A stretch of 64,000 bases of DNA from Gossypium raimondii (taxonomy: Eukaryota; Streptophyta; Magnoliopsida; Malvales; Malvaceae): assembly GCF_025698545.1 (NCBI RefSeq), contig NC_068569.1:22816001-22880000 (forward strand), read 5' to 3'. Below, piece after piece: positions 46,215-57,849 of this stretch. The first letter of the stretch is position 1. The number at the start of each line of letters is the position of its first letter. The notes below the pieces were generated by a model. It saw only the letters and a list, made by a program, of their open reading frames with translations. It ran no database searches and was not told the origin of the DNA. The position numbers were made by a program, and so were the translations under genes.

Positions 46215-48116
46215 ATGGATGAAGATCACAACAACGGCGGCTTTTTGGATATGGGAAAAGCCGATAGATCGGTTTGGTTGATGAAGTGCCCCGTCGTGGT
46301 CGCCAAGTCATGGAAGAGCCAACTAGCTTCTTCTTCTTCTTCTTCTTCTTCTTCTTCTTCTTCTGATTCTCAGCCTCTCGCCAAGGTTGTCTTCTCCCTC
46401 GACCCTCTCAAACCCGACGACCCTTCTTTACACCAGGTAAATTAGTTGAGATCAGATAATAATTAGTTCAAGTTAACAGATTATTTAATCGTGAATTTTT
46501 AGATATAGCAATTCTAGTAAAAGGTTTTTTTTAATTGATTGTTTAATCTAACAAGGCAAAGATTTTATGACATGTTTAAACATTGTAGTAGTAATTTTGT
46601 CGTTGTCTTGTTTCTTACGAGTTTATGAATTGACATTTATCAGTTTACTATGGAGGTGGCTGGATTAGAGACCGAAAGAATACCCAAAAGCTACTCTTTG
46701 AACATGTTCAAAGACTTTGTTCCTATGTGTGTCTTCTCTGAATCAAGTCAAGGTCAGAGTTATGGTTCTTTGCTTCTCAAGTATTCAATTTTATGTGTTT
46801 TATCAAATTCAATTATTATTTTCCTTAATTTTAGTAATGTAAAGTTCGTTCCTTTTTCTTAACTGGCTTGGTTAGACTTGGCAATCCATGTATGAGTGTA
46901 TATATGTGTGTCCTGTTTCATATTTTTTAACATAAACCTAAACGATTCTGCCAAAATCCTAAACATGAATGCTATTATACTTGTCATGTTTATTTCACTG
47001 TTTTCGTGTTCATCAATCACGTCTAGGTGTCATTTTGTGCTCAAAATTCTCAGAGGTTTACGGTGACTTGAAGTAACAATTTACTCCGTGATATGATTTT
47101 CTCATAAAAGCCGGTTTGATCTTTCTCTTACTTCAGTTTTGTGCTTTAATTTGTATCTTAAGTGCTGTTTTTTTTGCTATAGGTTCGGTTGCAATGGAAG
47201 GAAAAGTTGAGCATAAATTCGACATGAAACCGCATGAGGAAAACATCGAGGAATATGGGAGATTGTGTCGAGAAAGGACAAATAAGTCCATGATCAAGAG
47301 CAGGCAAATACAGGTAGGCCAATGAGTATGCTTTGGCTTGGGTAAGCCATTCTCTTTCAATGTTACTATGGTGCCAATTATCTTATGTGTTTTTATGCCG
47401 TTTTGAAGGTTATAGATAATGACAGCGGAGTTCACATGAGGCCAATGCCTGGAATGGTTGGCTTGATTTCGTCCAACCCCAAGGTACTTTGAGACACAGT
47501 CTCTAGACGATGATATTTGTAATTTTTCGCGCTTATTGACAATTGCTTATCATCTGTTGTATCTGAGCAGGATAAGAAGAAAACAATTCCAGTTAAACAA
47601 TCAGATGTGAAAAGAACCCGAAGGGATCGTGGGGAACTGGAAGATATAATGTTCAAGCTGTTTGAAAGACAACCAAATTGGACTTTGAAGCAACTTGTCC
47701 AAGAGACTGATCAGCCTGCTGTGAGCCTCTTACATTTCTTCCTCATACTGCTCATTGTGTCTTACAGTTTATATGGTGATTTAAGTGTTCTCTTTTCTGT
47801 AATATGTTATTCTACTGGCTTCATAGAAATGGCAAATTGCTTTTAAAATGGAAAAAGCCAGTCTCTGCAAGAACTTCAAATCGGCTATATATTTCAGCTT
47901 GATAGAGAAGACGATATTCTGTAGTTTGTTGTTTTTGTTCTTTGCTAGCACTTGGCTTGTATTTGCGTGTTTGAAAGTTCTTTCTGTACTTTGCAGCAAT
48001 TCCTTAAAGAGATACTGAACGAGCTCTGCGTGTACAATAAGAGAGGCGCCAATCAAGGAACCTACGAGCTTAAGCCAGAGTATAAAAAATCTGCAGAGGA
48101 CACTGCAGCTGAATAA
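46215..48116 (+). CDS. Transcription initiation factor TFIIF beta subunit (RAP30)
   Basis: Nuclear general transcription factor that, with TFIIF alpha, brings RNA polymerase II to the promoter. Six exons: 46215-46436, 46644-46752, 47183-47313, 47409-47483, 47571-47720 and 47997-48116. All junctions are GT-AG and in frame, giving 268 residues, close to plant relatives (about 260). The N-terminal dimerisation part holds DRSVWLMKCPVVVAKSW and FSLDPLK. The middle has the PKSYSLNMFKDFVPMCVFS core and GRLCRERTNKSMIKSRQIQ. The C-terminal winged helix is KRTRRDRGELEDIMFKLFER to YELKPEYKKS. A (TCT)n tract encodes about twelve consecutive Ser residues near position 38, a likely length-variable linker. 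Expected to be constitutively expressed. Confidence 0.95.
46326..46362 (+). repeat. (TCT)n coding microsatellite
   Basis: About twelve TCT triplets in exon 1 of the TFIIF beta gene, translating to a poly-serine tract. In frame, so length changes would not break the gene. Confidence 0.9.
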
Positions 48117-48531
48117 GTCAGATATAGCTGTAATTTACGTTTCCTTTTTTCTCTGGTTAATCAGAATATGTCTGAAAACAACCCTCATGAAGACGACAGA
48201 TAAATAGATGGACAATTATAGGAAGAAGGAAACATAGCTGTAGCTATTAACTTTGATGTCCATATGATACAATCTATCGTGATATTCATACTTGGTGAAT
48301 CTGCATTACAGTTATAGGTATCTGAACTTATAGCATGTTTCGACCACTATTTTAAATAGTTTTTATGAGGTTTTCATGTAAATATTATAATACGAATTAC
48401 AAAGCAATACAATATTTTAAAATTAGGAAAACAATTAAATTTGTTGATCTGCAAATAAGGTGAAATAATTCGTTACACATTATAACTTGAAGTGGAAGCT
48501 ACAGATGAATGGAAGTAATTATTGTTGAATT

Positions 48532-50731
48532 TCACAACACCATGCTTTGAAACTCCCCTTTATCCTTCTTCACTTCATCAGCAGCATCCAACTCGACCGA
48601 GTTCTCGACCCTAGCAGTGCTCTGTCCCATGCCATTCTTTCCCTTATATCGTCGAGCAACCCACAAGTACTTCAAGAAATTAGCAGCATTGATTATCGCC
48701 AATACCCAGTAGAAATTATCGAGCCTGCTTTTGTTGAGATCATTTCTTAGCCACCCTGTTTGTTCTCCACCGGTTGCACGCTCAATGATTTTAACAATGG
48801 CGGTGCTCAACCAACTTCCAATCCCAATCTCACTAAGAAACATCGCGCTGCTTATGCTTCTCGTCCCATCGGTCGCTTCTTCATAAAAGAACTCCAATTG
48901 TCCCACGTAAGTGAAAACCTCGGCAGTGCCAATTAAGAAGAACTGCGGAAGCAGCCAGAACACTGTCAAAGATGACAGATCAGGGTGGTCTCGGCGTTTC
49001 TTCTCGACTAAAGCAGCCGAGGCCATTGCAAAGATAGATATGAATAGGCCGACACCCATTCTTTGTAAAGATGTAAGACCACGACGATGACCGGTGTGTT
49101 TACGTAAGATCGGGACCATCCATATTTCATAGATGGGGACGAGTAAGAGGGCGTTGATGGCACTGAAAACAGGGACCGAGCCTGCTGGAATGTTGAAGTG
49201 CGGACCAAGTTTGCGGTCCATAATGGTGGCTTGGCTGATGAAGAAGGTCGAGAGTTGAGCAAATGAGATGGAAAGAGCTATTGTAGATGCCCATACAGGG
49301 AGGATTCTGACGAAGGACTTGAATTCTTCTACTTGAGTCACTGTGCAAAGCCTCCATCGGTTTTTAGTATTAGCTTCAGGATCGATCACCATTGCTGCCT
49401 TGTCCAAGAACCTGTAATAAGAAGCCAACTTATACAAATAATTTCAATGTCCAAGGGACAGGGGTGACATTTATCTACAATTACCTATACTGGTTCGTTC
49501 GAGTGAGTTTCCGAGCACCAAAAATATCAGACTCCATCGAATCAACTTCATATAAAACAGCTTCACGTTTTAATTGAGCCCCATGAAAATGGTTCCTAAT
49601 AGAAGCCACAAGAACCTGGAGAAACCTTGTGAAAGGACTTCCCATGGGTTTTTGGTAACGATAAAAAGGTATTCCAGCAGCTAGGATTAAAATGGAGCAA
49701 ACAATAGCCACAGTAGGGACTCCAAAACCCCAACCATAACCTGTCTTCTCTTCTACATATACCAGAAGCGTGATCCCCAAAATGGCACCCATGTTTATAG
49801 CAAAGAAGAACCAGTTAAAGAATGAATATTTCTTTTGGGCTTCTTTTTCATCGGCTCCGTCGAACTGGTCTGCTCCAAAGGATGAAACGCATGGCTTGAT
49901 ACCACCGGTTCCAAGGGCTATAAGAGCCAATGCAACAAAGAGGAAACCTGATTGGTTGCCGGTTGCTTTAATGCATGGTCTGGCCGTGCATTGTGGTGGT
50001 CGCAGGCTGTCTATGGAAGCCGATAGAGTCAGCAAAATCATTCCCTGAGAAAGAAAAAAGAAGAACATGGGGCCTTTAGGATACATGGTCCAACAATAGC
50101 TGATGATTCAGGATGAGCCAACTAGTGTTATTTAGGCCTCTCTGCCATGGGATTTAGACCATCTAAGGCATATGAAATTATGAAAGGGAAATGCTAGCTT
50201 ACGACTGCATATATGCACGAAAAGATGATGATGGTGAAGAATCGACCCAAATAAGCATCGGCAAGAAATGCTCCAAGTAGAGTAAGACAATAGGCAGCTC
50301 CGATCCAATCATTCACATGAGTTGCAGCAGATGGAAGCGATTGGTGCATTTCGAAAACCAAATAAGCCACCATGTTCACTGCTACTGCAAAGAATGCCAA
50401 TCTCTCCGCAACCTCGTTAACTATAATTCAAAGAAAACCAAACCATGAATCAATCAGTGACCACAAAATCACGTCAGTAGATCTCCTCTTAATACCCAAA
50501 ATTGAGCTGAGGCGTGAGCTGGTTTTCGTGAATACCTATGATAAATGGAGATGCCTTCCATCCTCCAGTTGTTTGTTTATCTGCAATATTCCCTCTAATA
50601 TCCACGCATCCATTGCCAACCAATGTAGTTGATGATTCAATTTTCCCATCATCCTGCTGTATATTCTCAACAAATTTCTCCATAGATGGCTGAATAAAGG
50701 ACTTCTCAAATGGGTTACCACCAGGTTCCAT
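48532..50731 (-). CDS. NRT1/PTR family (NPF) proton-coupled transporter
   Basis: Membrane transporter of the NPF/POT family (nitrate, peptides, hormones or other metabolites, driven by protons). Four exons on the minus strand: 50536-50731, 50203-50420, 49485-50044 and 48532-49411, frame-consistent, giving 617 residues. The ATG at 50731 is the first in frame; upstream the frame meets a TAG. Diagnostic points: the ExxER proton-coupling motif (NEVAER, residues 67-72) in helix 1; DWIGAAYCLTLLGAFLADAYLGR; ALGTGGIKPCVSSFGADQFD; a long central loop rich in charges before the second six-helix bundle; and FFYEEATDGTRSISSAM near the end. About twelve helices are expected. Substrate and NPF subgroup not assigned. 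No damage seen. Confidence 0.92.
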
Positions 50732-52081
50732 TATTTCCACTGTTGAAACTCTTGGGGTGGGTTCTGTTTTCGGGAACAATGCTATAACATTAATTCTGGT
50801 GGGGATATCTTAACTTGAGTCCTCACATAAATAAGAGATCAATTTGCCCCCCCCCCCCCAAAAAAAAAGTAACCCTTAAAAAACTGCCTTACTACGTGTC
50901 TTGTAGTTTGGTTTGCTTTTTGACGTTTAACGAGTATCTTCCAACTGATGGGGTAAATGATGGCGTTTCGCCGGCAACAGGAATAATGGGTCTTATTTTT
51001 TTTATTTGCTTAAATCGGGCTACTTCCAAATGGGGCTGAAGAGAAGTGCAACAGGCTGAAGTAATGCTTAGACAGTGACGATGATTTGTTGTCTATCAGA
51101 CCAAACCTTGTATTGAATCATTCAGAACTGCCGCCTTTTTCATTTTCTGTCTGGATCCTTGTCTGATCAGGTCAAACTTGGTCCTTCTGAGAATCTGAAA
51201 TAAGGCCTGTTCTTTTTCAAAGAAATCAACATATTCCCATATCAGAAGGCAACAAAATCATATATTTTTTTGGTAAAAACGTTGATCCCTCCCTCTCCAA
51301 AAAATAAGAACAAAATTTTTAAATTCTGTGTAAAATCAAATTAAAGCTCAAAGTTTCAATCCCGATTCTAAAAAAATCATATTATATATAATATAAAACT
51401 TTTAACTTCAGAAAATATATAGATGAGCAGGAAGTGTAAATTTGAGATTATACCAATTTTTCAGAAGTTAAATTTATGATTATCTCAATCTTTGAGAGGG
51501 AAAACTATAATTATAGCTATCAAAATTGTGACATCAAAAGGATCTTTTTGGGGGGACAAATGTGACCAAAGATACCTCATGTGGCTTGCTACGGAATATG
51601 GGTTTCTGGTACGGGCCAAGGCCCATCGTCAAGGCAAGCTCAAAAGCAGTAATGCTTGTTAGCTCTCTCTTTTCACATAAAATCATCAAAATTACTAAAT
51701 TAGATATGAGTAAGAGTTAAAGTTTGCAGGAGCTATGGGATCGAAATACTTGCCGGTTACTATCATTGGTGGACTACGTAGTGTAACGTTTTCTATTTTC
51801 CACGTCCCAAGTAGTCTCTTGCAAAATTTATTCACTTTTCATTTTATACAAACGTTATACACTTTTCAACATAGTAGCTGGGCTGGCTACAACAGCATGT
51901 AACTGATACTTACAGGAATGTAAATAATTATAAATAAAAAAGTAGAAAATATAAAAAGACACTGCCATGAAAAACCCAGAAAAACCATGTGGTTTTCATG
52001 GCTATTAGGTATTGAATGTATAGAAAGACTATGGAACGGCTTTCACATGTTCGACGTAGCTAGCAGAGAGCTGATTTAGAT
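50732..52081. other. Intergenic between NPF and DREB2F-like genes
   Basis: NPF promoter side and 3' flank of the AP2 gene. Contains a C-run then A-run at about 50847-50868. No gene recognised; a short plus-strand frame at 50815-51039 covers low-complexity sequence. Confidence 0.45.
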
Positions 52082-52750
52082 TTACATGCACCACGGGGTT
52101 TGCAAGGCATCCCATCCTGTTGTATCGACAAGACTGGTACCGAAAATGCTTGGATCATCCATCACTGGAAAATCTAATGACATAACAGCTTCTGCCCAAA
52201 TGGAGTCATCTAAAACAGGCAAGTTCATCGTCATATTCTCCCAAAACCCACCATTTTCTTCTTGGTTTTGTCCAAATTTGGCATTGTTCGCCACCATGTT
52301 CCCTTGAGACATATCTGATTCACTGTTGCTCACTGGTGTTACTTCATCGACCCTGATAATAATTGGGCTGTTCGGTGAACTGGTAGTCGCATTTAGAGGT
52401 TGGTTCCCTATCGGGGCGACCTGAGTATTTGACGAAGGAGGTGGAAACCGAGAGTTGACACACAAGTGTGGCAAGTTGAGCTTGGCATCCGAACCATAGA
52501 GTTTACGTGCGGCAGAATCGTAAGTCATCGCAGCTTCAAGGGCGGTGTCGAAAGTACCTAGCCAAAGACGAGAACCACGGTTGGGTTCACGAATTTCAGC
52601 CACCCATTTGCCCCAAGTTCTTTGTCTTACGCCTTTGTAAGTGCAAAGAGCATTCTCTGGACCTCCCTTCCCTCTCATGCACCCTTTTCTCGAACTCGCT
52701 TGTGCACGTTTCTTCACTAGTTTTTTCTCTCCAGACCCAGAGCCACCCAT
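52082..52750 (-). CDS. DREB2F: DREB2F-like AP2/ERF transcription factor
   Basis: Single-exon, 222-residue nuclear factor of the A-2 (DREB2) group, expected to bind DRE/CRT elements (core CCGAC) in abiotic-stress responses. A basic N-terminus (KKLVKKRAQ) and the group motif [12 protein letters not shown] (22-33) precede the AP2 domain (about 37-95, [20 protein letters not shown] to [10 protein letters not shown]). The DREB-type Val14 and Glu19 of the domain are present (Val50, Glu55). The acidic C-terminus ([20 protein letters not shown]) matches the activation-type tail I recall for Arabidopsis DREB2F (At3g57600). TATA box at 52828-52835. Lacks the longer negative regulatory region of DREB2A. 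Complete. Confidence 0.9.
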   Translation of the reverse strand: MGGSGSGEKKLVKKRAQASSRKGCMRGKGGPENALCTYKGVRQRTWGKWVAEIREPNRGSRLWLGTFDTALEAAMTYDSAARKLYGSDAKLNLPHLCVNSRFPPPSSNTQVAPIGNQPLNATTSSPNSPIIIRVDEVTPVSNSESDMSQGNMVANNAKFGQNQEENGGFWENMTMNLPVLDDSIWAEAVMSLDFPVMDDPSIFGTSLVDTTGWDALQTPWCM

Positions 52751-52827
52751 GGCTTATGCTGACATTGTTAACCCAACCCAAAGAACAAAAGTTATTGATA
52801 AGCACATTAACTGAGAGGGGGAAATCG

Positions 52828-52835
52828 TATTTATA
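52828..52835 (-). promoter_or_regulatory. TATA box of the DREB2F-like gene
   Basis: TATAAATA on the minus strand, 78 bases before the ATG, predicting a 5' leader of about 45-50 bases. Confidence 0.65.
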
Positions 52836-52839
52836 CAAT

Positions 52840-54045
52840 AGAAAGAGAGATAAGAGGTGAAATGGGGGTGTAATTAAGATTGGCTGGAACGTGTCTTAAA
52901 GATGGGTTTAGAGATGATACTTGGCATGGGAACCATGTTGGCACGCGTCGACAGCAAAGCTAATTGACATTTCTGGTGGACACACTTGGCCTAGATTCTT
53001 GTGTGTAAACAAACTCAGGTGGCAAACAGGGAGTTCGATTTGTTTTGGAAATTTTGGGGGATGGGATAAATGGTCAATTTTCTATTGGGAAATGGCGTGG
53101 GGGCAATCGGTTTGAGATAAGAATGTCCCCCGCTCGAGGGTCGAGGATTCCAAAAAAGAACTCCTCAATAAATGACAAATGAGAGAGGGTTGCTTCATTG
53201 ATACGTGGGAGCTCCCAAAAACAAGCTCCACAAAATTACAAAGATTAAAATCTGCCTCCACTTTGTCAGTTTGATTCGAGAAAACAATAATTTATTTGAA
53301 TTAATATTAAAAAGTTATTTTGATTCCTATATTTAATTTCAAATATAATTATGAGCTTGAATTAATGTACAAGTACTAAAATATTCGAATCCTGTTCAAT
53401 AAAAACTAAGTTACTCGGAAAATAACCAAATCTATTTCCATTTTTGAGCAGGATACGAATCAGACCCTATTCCTTATCTTAAGGTCAAGAACACTAAAAT
53501 ATGATAATCCTATCTATGAGCTACAATCAAAGGGTCTCCTATATAATAACCCAAGTTAGATCGTGTTAGGAAACTGGTATTTTCATTTCATTTCATGTTT
53601 TTTCCCATTAATCCAACAATGGCTGACCCTAAATCTCCATATACAGGTCAAGAATTTGAAGGAAAGAAGAGAAAGGATACAAAAATGAATGATACACAAG
53701 CCGAAAAGTGGAAACAGCGGAGAGCACAAAATACAATAAGCTGACCTTTTCATTCATCTAAGCACCTAATTGGGTCATATAAAGCTAAAGCAATAATTTG
53801 GATTAATCCGTAGTTTGAAAATCTCAGCGAAGATATATAGACAGTGAAAACTTTTGCACTGAAGTTGCAGCCCTCAAATATGGCAGTGTTGACTGTTGAG
53901 CTTTTAAAGGAGTCAATCTTGTAGCATATTATTAGTGTGAGCCAAAATTGTTCCAGAATTCATGGGCAAAGGGAGAAAATCTGGGGTAAGCTTCACATTG
54001 GCAACTTGAGTCCGGATGTATTGAATTAGTACATTCACAACTGTA
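52840..54045. other. Intergenic, including DREB2F-like promoter and Obg 3' region
   Basis: No gene recognised. The end nearest 54045 should hold the 3' untranslated region of the Obg gene. A short plus-strand frame at 52921-53115 has no domain. Confidence 0.45.
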
Positions 54046-57000
54046 TTACTCCCTTGACCTCGCACTTAATTCCAATGCATCGTTCGAATCTCTACACTTC
54101 CTTAAGGCAGCCCTTATCTCCTTCAACATGTCGTTTACTCTGATGCCTTTCCTGCTCAATATCCGGAAAAACTTAGTCAGGCTGCTCATCAACCTTGGAC
54201 CTCAGAATGCAATATTAAGATGGAACTTTTAATGAGCTGACGCACTAGAGATGCAAGACAGTATTTAAGAAGAGAAACATTACTTACAAAACACTAACAC
54301 CAACAACAGCAGCGGGCCGTGGATAGTCCTCAATTCCTTTATCCATTTTATCTTCAACAGAAATCGCTGGAGACAATGTAGTCGCTTCGCCACCTTCAGT
54401 GGGCAATGATTGCACTTCATCTCTAGAACTCATTCCCAACTCAGAATGTACTATATCACTTCCAATCTTTAAGATTTCTTCAGTTAAATGCGGAAGCTTA
54501 TCCCTCGCCTAAGGTTGTACCAGATATGTTTTAAAATTTGTTAAAAGAGATGACATATCAGATGTTATACACATAACTCTTGCACTTAAAACACAAACTC
54601 TCAAAAGAAGGTAATGGTTAAGTCTTGTTATTTCTAAAAATCTTAATACAATAAAGATATTATCACATGTATAATGTCATGTATTTCCACATAATACTCG
54701 CACACACAAAAAAAGTTATTTTTGTTAATGGATTCAACGGCTAACATTTGGATTAGAACTAGAATTCCAAAATTTAAAAAAGTATAGAGATTAGAAATAA
54801 TCAAATTGGAGAATAATGACTAAATCCAGAACTTACATATAGTGTGAGACTAATAACAGAATTTGACCTAATGGATTTAACTGCTACCATTAGGGTCGGG
54901 ATTGAAATTTCAAATTTTGGAAAGTGTAGGGACTAAAATTGACCAAATTAGAATTTGACTGAAGATAAAAGCCCAATCACTAAGTGAAACTTACCTTGGG
55001 AAGGTCAATCTTGTTCAGTACTACAACATATGGTCGTTCTAGGTAATTTGGATTGTACATCCTCAGTTCCTGCACATCATAATTCCTACGATAAGAGGAG
55101 TTGAAATTGAGGGGTATTCAGTTTGAGACATGATATATTTAGATGTTGAGAGTATCCAAGGCAAGAGTTTATCATTAATAGTGTTCGTATAACTTAATGC
55201 ACAATTTTAAATGGATTGAAAGGCCAAAAGTGATATCCAAACACAAACTTTGTCCCACCTTATATGTTTTAAAACCACAAAATGCCATAAAAGCTACAAC
55301 TTATTTGTAAAACAAATTATTCCATCAATGAAAAAGATTTGATTAAGACAATGGAACAATGTTAATGAAGTGAATATAAAATAACAAAAAATATGAACGA
55401 GGGAAGACATACCTCTCTGACAGTTATGTAGTCATTTAAAGGGTCATCAGCTGATGCATCAACAACATGGACCAACAAACGTGTCCTCCTCAAATGCCTC
55501 AAGAAATTGCGACCTAGACCCTAAACAATAAAAACGTCAGTAAGATCAGAATAAGCAGTTTCACAAGATGAAAAAGTCAAAATGCATTACCTTGCCCAGA
55601 TGAGCACCTTCTATAAGACCAGGCAAATCTGCCAATGTTGCTTCAGATGAATATTGACCTGGCCCTAAATCAGGGTCACCATCAAGCCGCCCAAGGTTTG
55701 GCATCAATGTCGTGAAAGGATAGTCAGCAATATCTGGTTTTGCAAGTGTAATGGCAGCTAGAAGCGTTGACTTGCCTGCATTTGGAAGCCCCTGCAGGGA
55801 AAATAAAATATTAGCATCTACCTTTTGTAGCCAATCTGATGCACTATCATAAATTATTATGACCTAGCCACCAACAGCGATTACAAGGAAATACAAACCA
55901 AATCATGTTACATAGAAATGCAAGACAAATGAAAAATAATAGGATGCAGTACTTACAATTAACCCAACATCAGCAACAACTCGAAGAATCAACTCCAAAC
56001 TAACCTCCTCTCCAGGCTGACCAAGAACTAAAACCTGCAGAAGTAAATAAAAGAAAATATTGAAAATGAATTTTAACACAACAAACAGAAAGAGCTATCA
56101 CCTTGTAAACACTAAAAACCATATAAATTTTCATCAAATAAGCTGTTTCTTTCTATGCTGCCATAGTAAGGGATAAGATTTCATCTTGGACACCTTATCA
56201 CTTTCATCTCTCATTACGTTTGTGGTTAAAGACATCAACTTTTTCCTTCTGTATTCAGGCATTTCTATCAAGCTAATCTGCCACAAAACAAAGAAAATTA
56301 AACCGTCAATCACAGATCGTTACTGAGAATACAACTTATACAGCATGCTTAAGAACAGAATATAGCCAAAACAAAGGAGGCCTATCAAACAGAATAAGAT
56401 TGGATCATAGGAATCCTAGTTATTATTAATCAGTTCTTTGAACTATAAATAATCTGATACCTATCACATTCAGAGTTTTATGATCATTAGGATAAAGAAG
56501 AAAGAAAAAGGCATCAAATTACTAAACATGTAGCTTTGCATGACTGATATAATAAAATGCAAAACGCCAACTTGAAATTTTACTGAGTTAATTGAATCTT
56601 TGAATGGGTTTAAAGTTTAGACAACCAAGTTCTTAATTCTTACCCCTCCTTGACCACCCCTAGCAACAAGTACTTCATCACCAGGCTGCGCTAGGTCAGC
56701 CAATAACTTCCCACGTTTGCGTTTCACAACAGTGCCTGCAAACCAATTCAAACAATAAGAAAATATGCATTTGGGATAATCCAAATATTATCATACCATC
56801 TCAACAAGCCATGAAAAGACCATAAAAAATGGTGATATTCTTGGTATGTTCTTAGCTACTCTTAATAATTGAAATTCAATTTCCATTTACGATGAAAAGC
56901 CAAATGTTGTAGATGGTATCAAAAGAGTAATACTACAAACCAACAGGAACAGGGATACGCAAAGTTGGGGCAGCAAGGCCATCACGCAGCTGAGAAGTTA

Positions 57001-57655
57001 AAACACCCATAGCAGCGACATTTCCACCACGCTTTGCATTATGTCGACTCTTCTTATGAAGTTCCAATAACGTATCTTTCCCTTCATCAGCATAAATTAC
57101 TACGTCTCCACCATGACCACCCACTGGAAGGATAAGTGACCCATCAAAATCCCTTTTATACGAAAGTTTCTTCTTTGACTTCTCTTTATTCTCATGTTTT
57201 CCTTGCCACTTCGTAGCTTGTTGTTGGCTAGGCATGGTAAGGACGGCACCATGGCCGCCATCACCCGAACGGACGGTGATGATTACTTGATCAAAATACT
57301 TGTGAGGTTCTCTTAGTAATGTATCGGGGTTTGTCGAAGGTGACTCTTTGGTTCTTGTTGTGAGTCTGGACTTTATCGTACAAAACCTCGATTTCCCAGA
57401 TCTGTTTAAGTCCCAATTATGCCTACAACAGAAAGAAGAGCAAAAGCAATCACAAAATGTCAAGGACAAAAAGGATAAAAATGGTTAAGCTTCATGTAGA
57501 AAAGATTGGAGAAGTGAAATTGAAGGAAGGAACTAAGAAAATTAAGATGCACACTTTGTGCTTGTGGAAATGGGGAGGAGAGGACCAAAGAAGAGTTTGT
57601 CGATAGTAAGGCGCGGGGTGAGATAGGCGGAAGGCAGCGAAACCAGAGTCGCCAT
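54046..57655 (-). CDS. Obg-family GTPase, organelle-targeted
   Basis: P-loop GTPase of the Obg/CgtA family, linked in plants to chloroplast or mitochondrial ribosome biogenesis. Ten exons, minus strand: 57555-57655, 56941-57422, 56644-56735, 56194-56277, 55957-56034, 55591-55791, 55413-55520, 54995-55069, 54288-54508 and 54046-54154, all in frame, giving 516 residues. The N-terminus ([16 protein letters not shown]) looks like a transit peptide. The glycine-rich Obg fold follows ([43 protein letters not shown]). The G domain has G1 GLPNAGKST (280-288), G3 DLPG (334-337) and G4 NKID (401-404). The C-terminal extension is short ([16 protein letters not shown]). It could be the At1g07615/OBGL type rather than ObgC/CPSAR1; plastid versus mitochondrion is not decided by sequence alone. 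Confidence 0.92.
54720..54965. repeat. Diverged direct repeat in an Obg intron
   Basis: Within the intron between exons 9 and 8 a phrase (taatggattcaacggctaac... and taatggatttaactgctacc...) occurs twice about 140 bases apart with similar following text (agtataga / agtgtaggga). Probably an old MITE-type fragment. Confidence 0.4.
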
Positions 57656-57849
57656 TATCTCAAAGTAATAATGGCGTGTAGATATTTTGGTAAAAGAAAA
57701 ATAGAGTTTATAAATTTGAATCTTAAAACTTTTTTAATTTTTATTTTTATTTATAAAAGAAAGGTTTTTGGCGAAAAAAAGAAAAACAGTTTTTTTATTA
57801 CGGATAATGTTTGAGGTAATCATTATATGCAAAATAAGGATAAGGGCAG

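Noticed and set aside
49770-50048. Plus-strand open frame of 92 codons
   Set aside because: Antisense shadow of NPF exon 3.
50815-51039. Open frame with a proline/lysine run
   Set aside because: Produced by a C-run followed by an A-run; no domain and no splice-supported neighbours.
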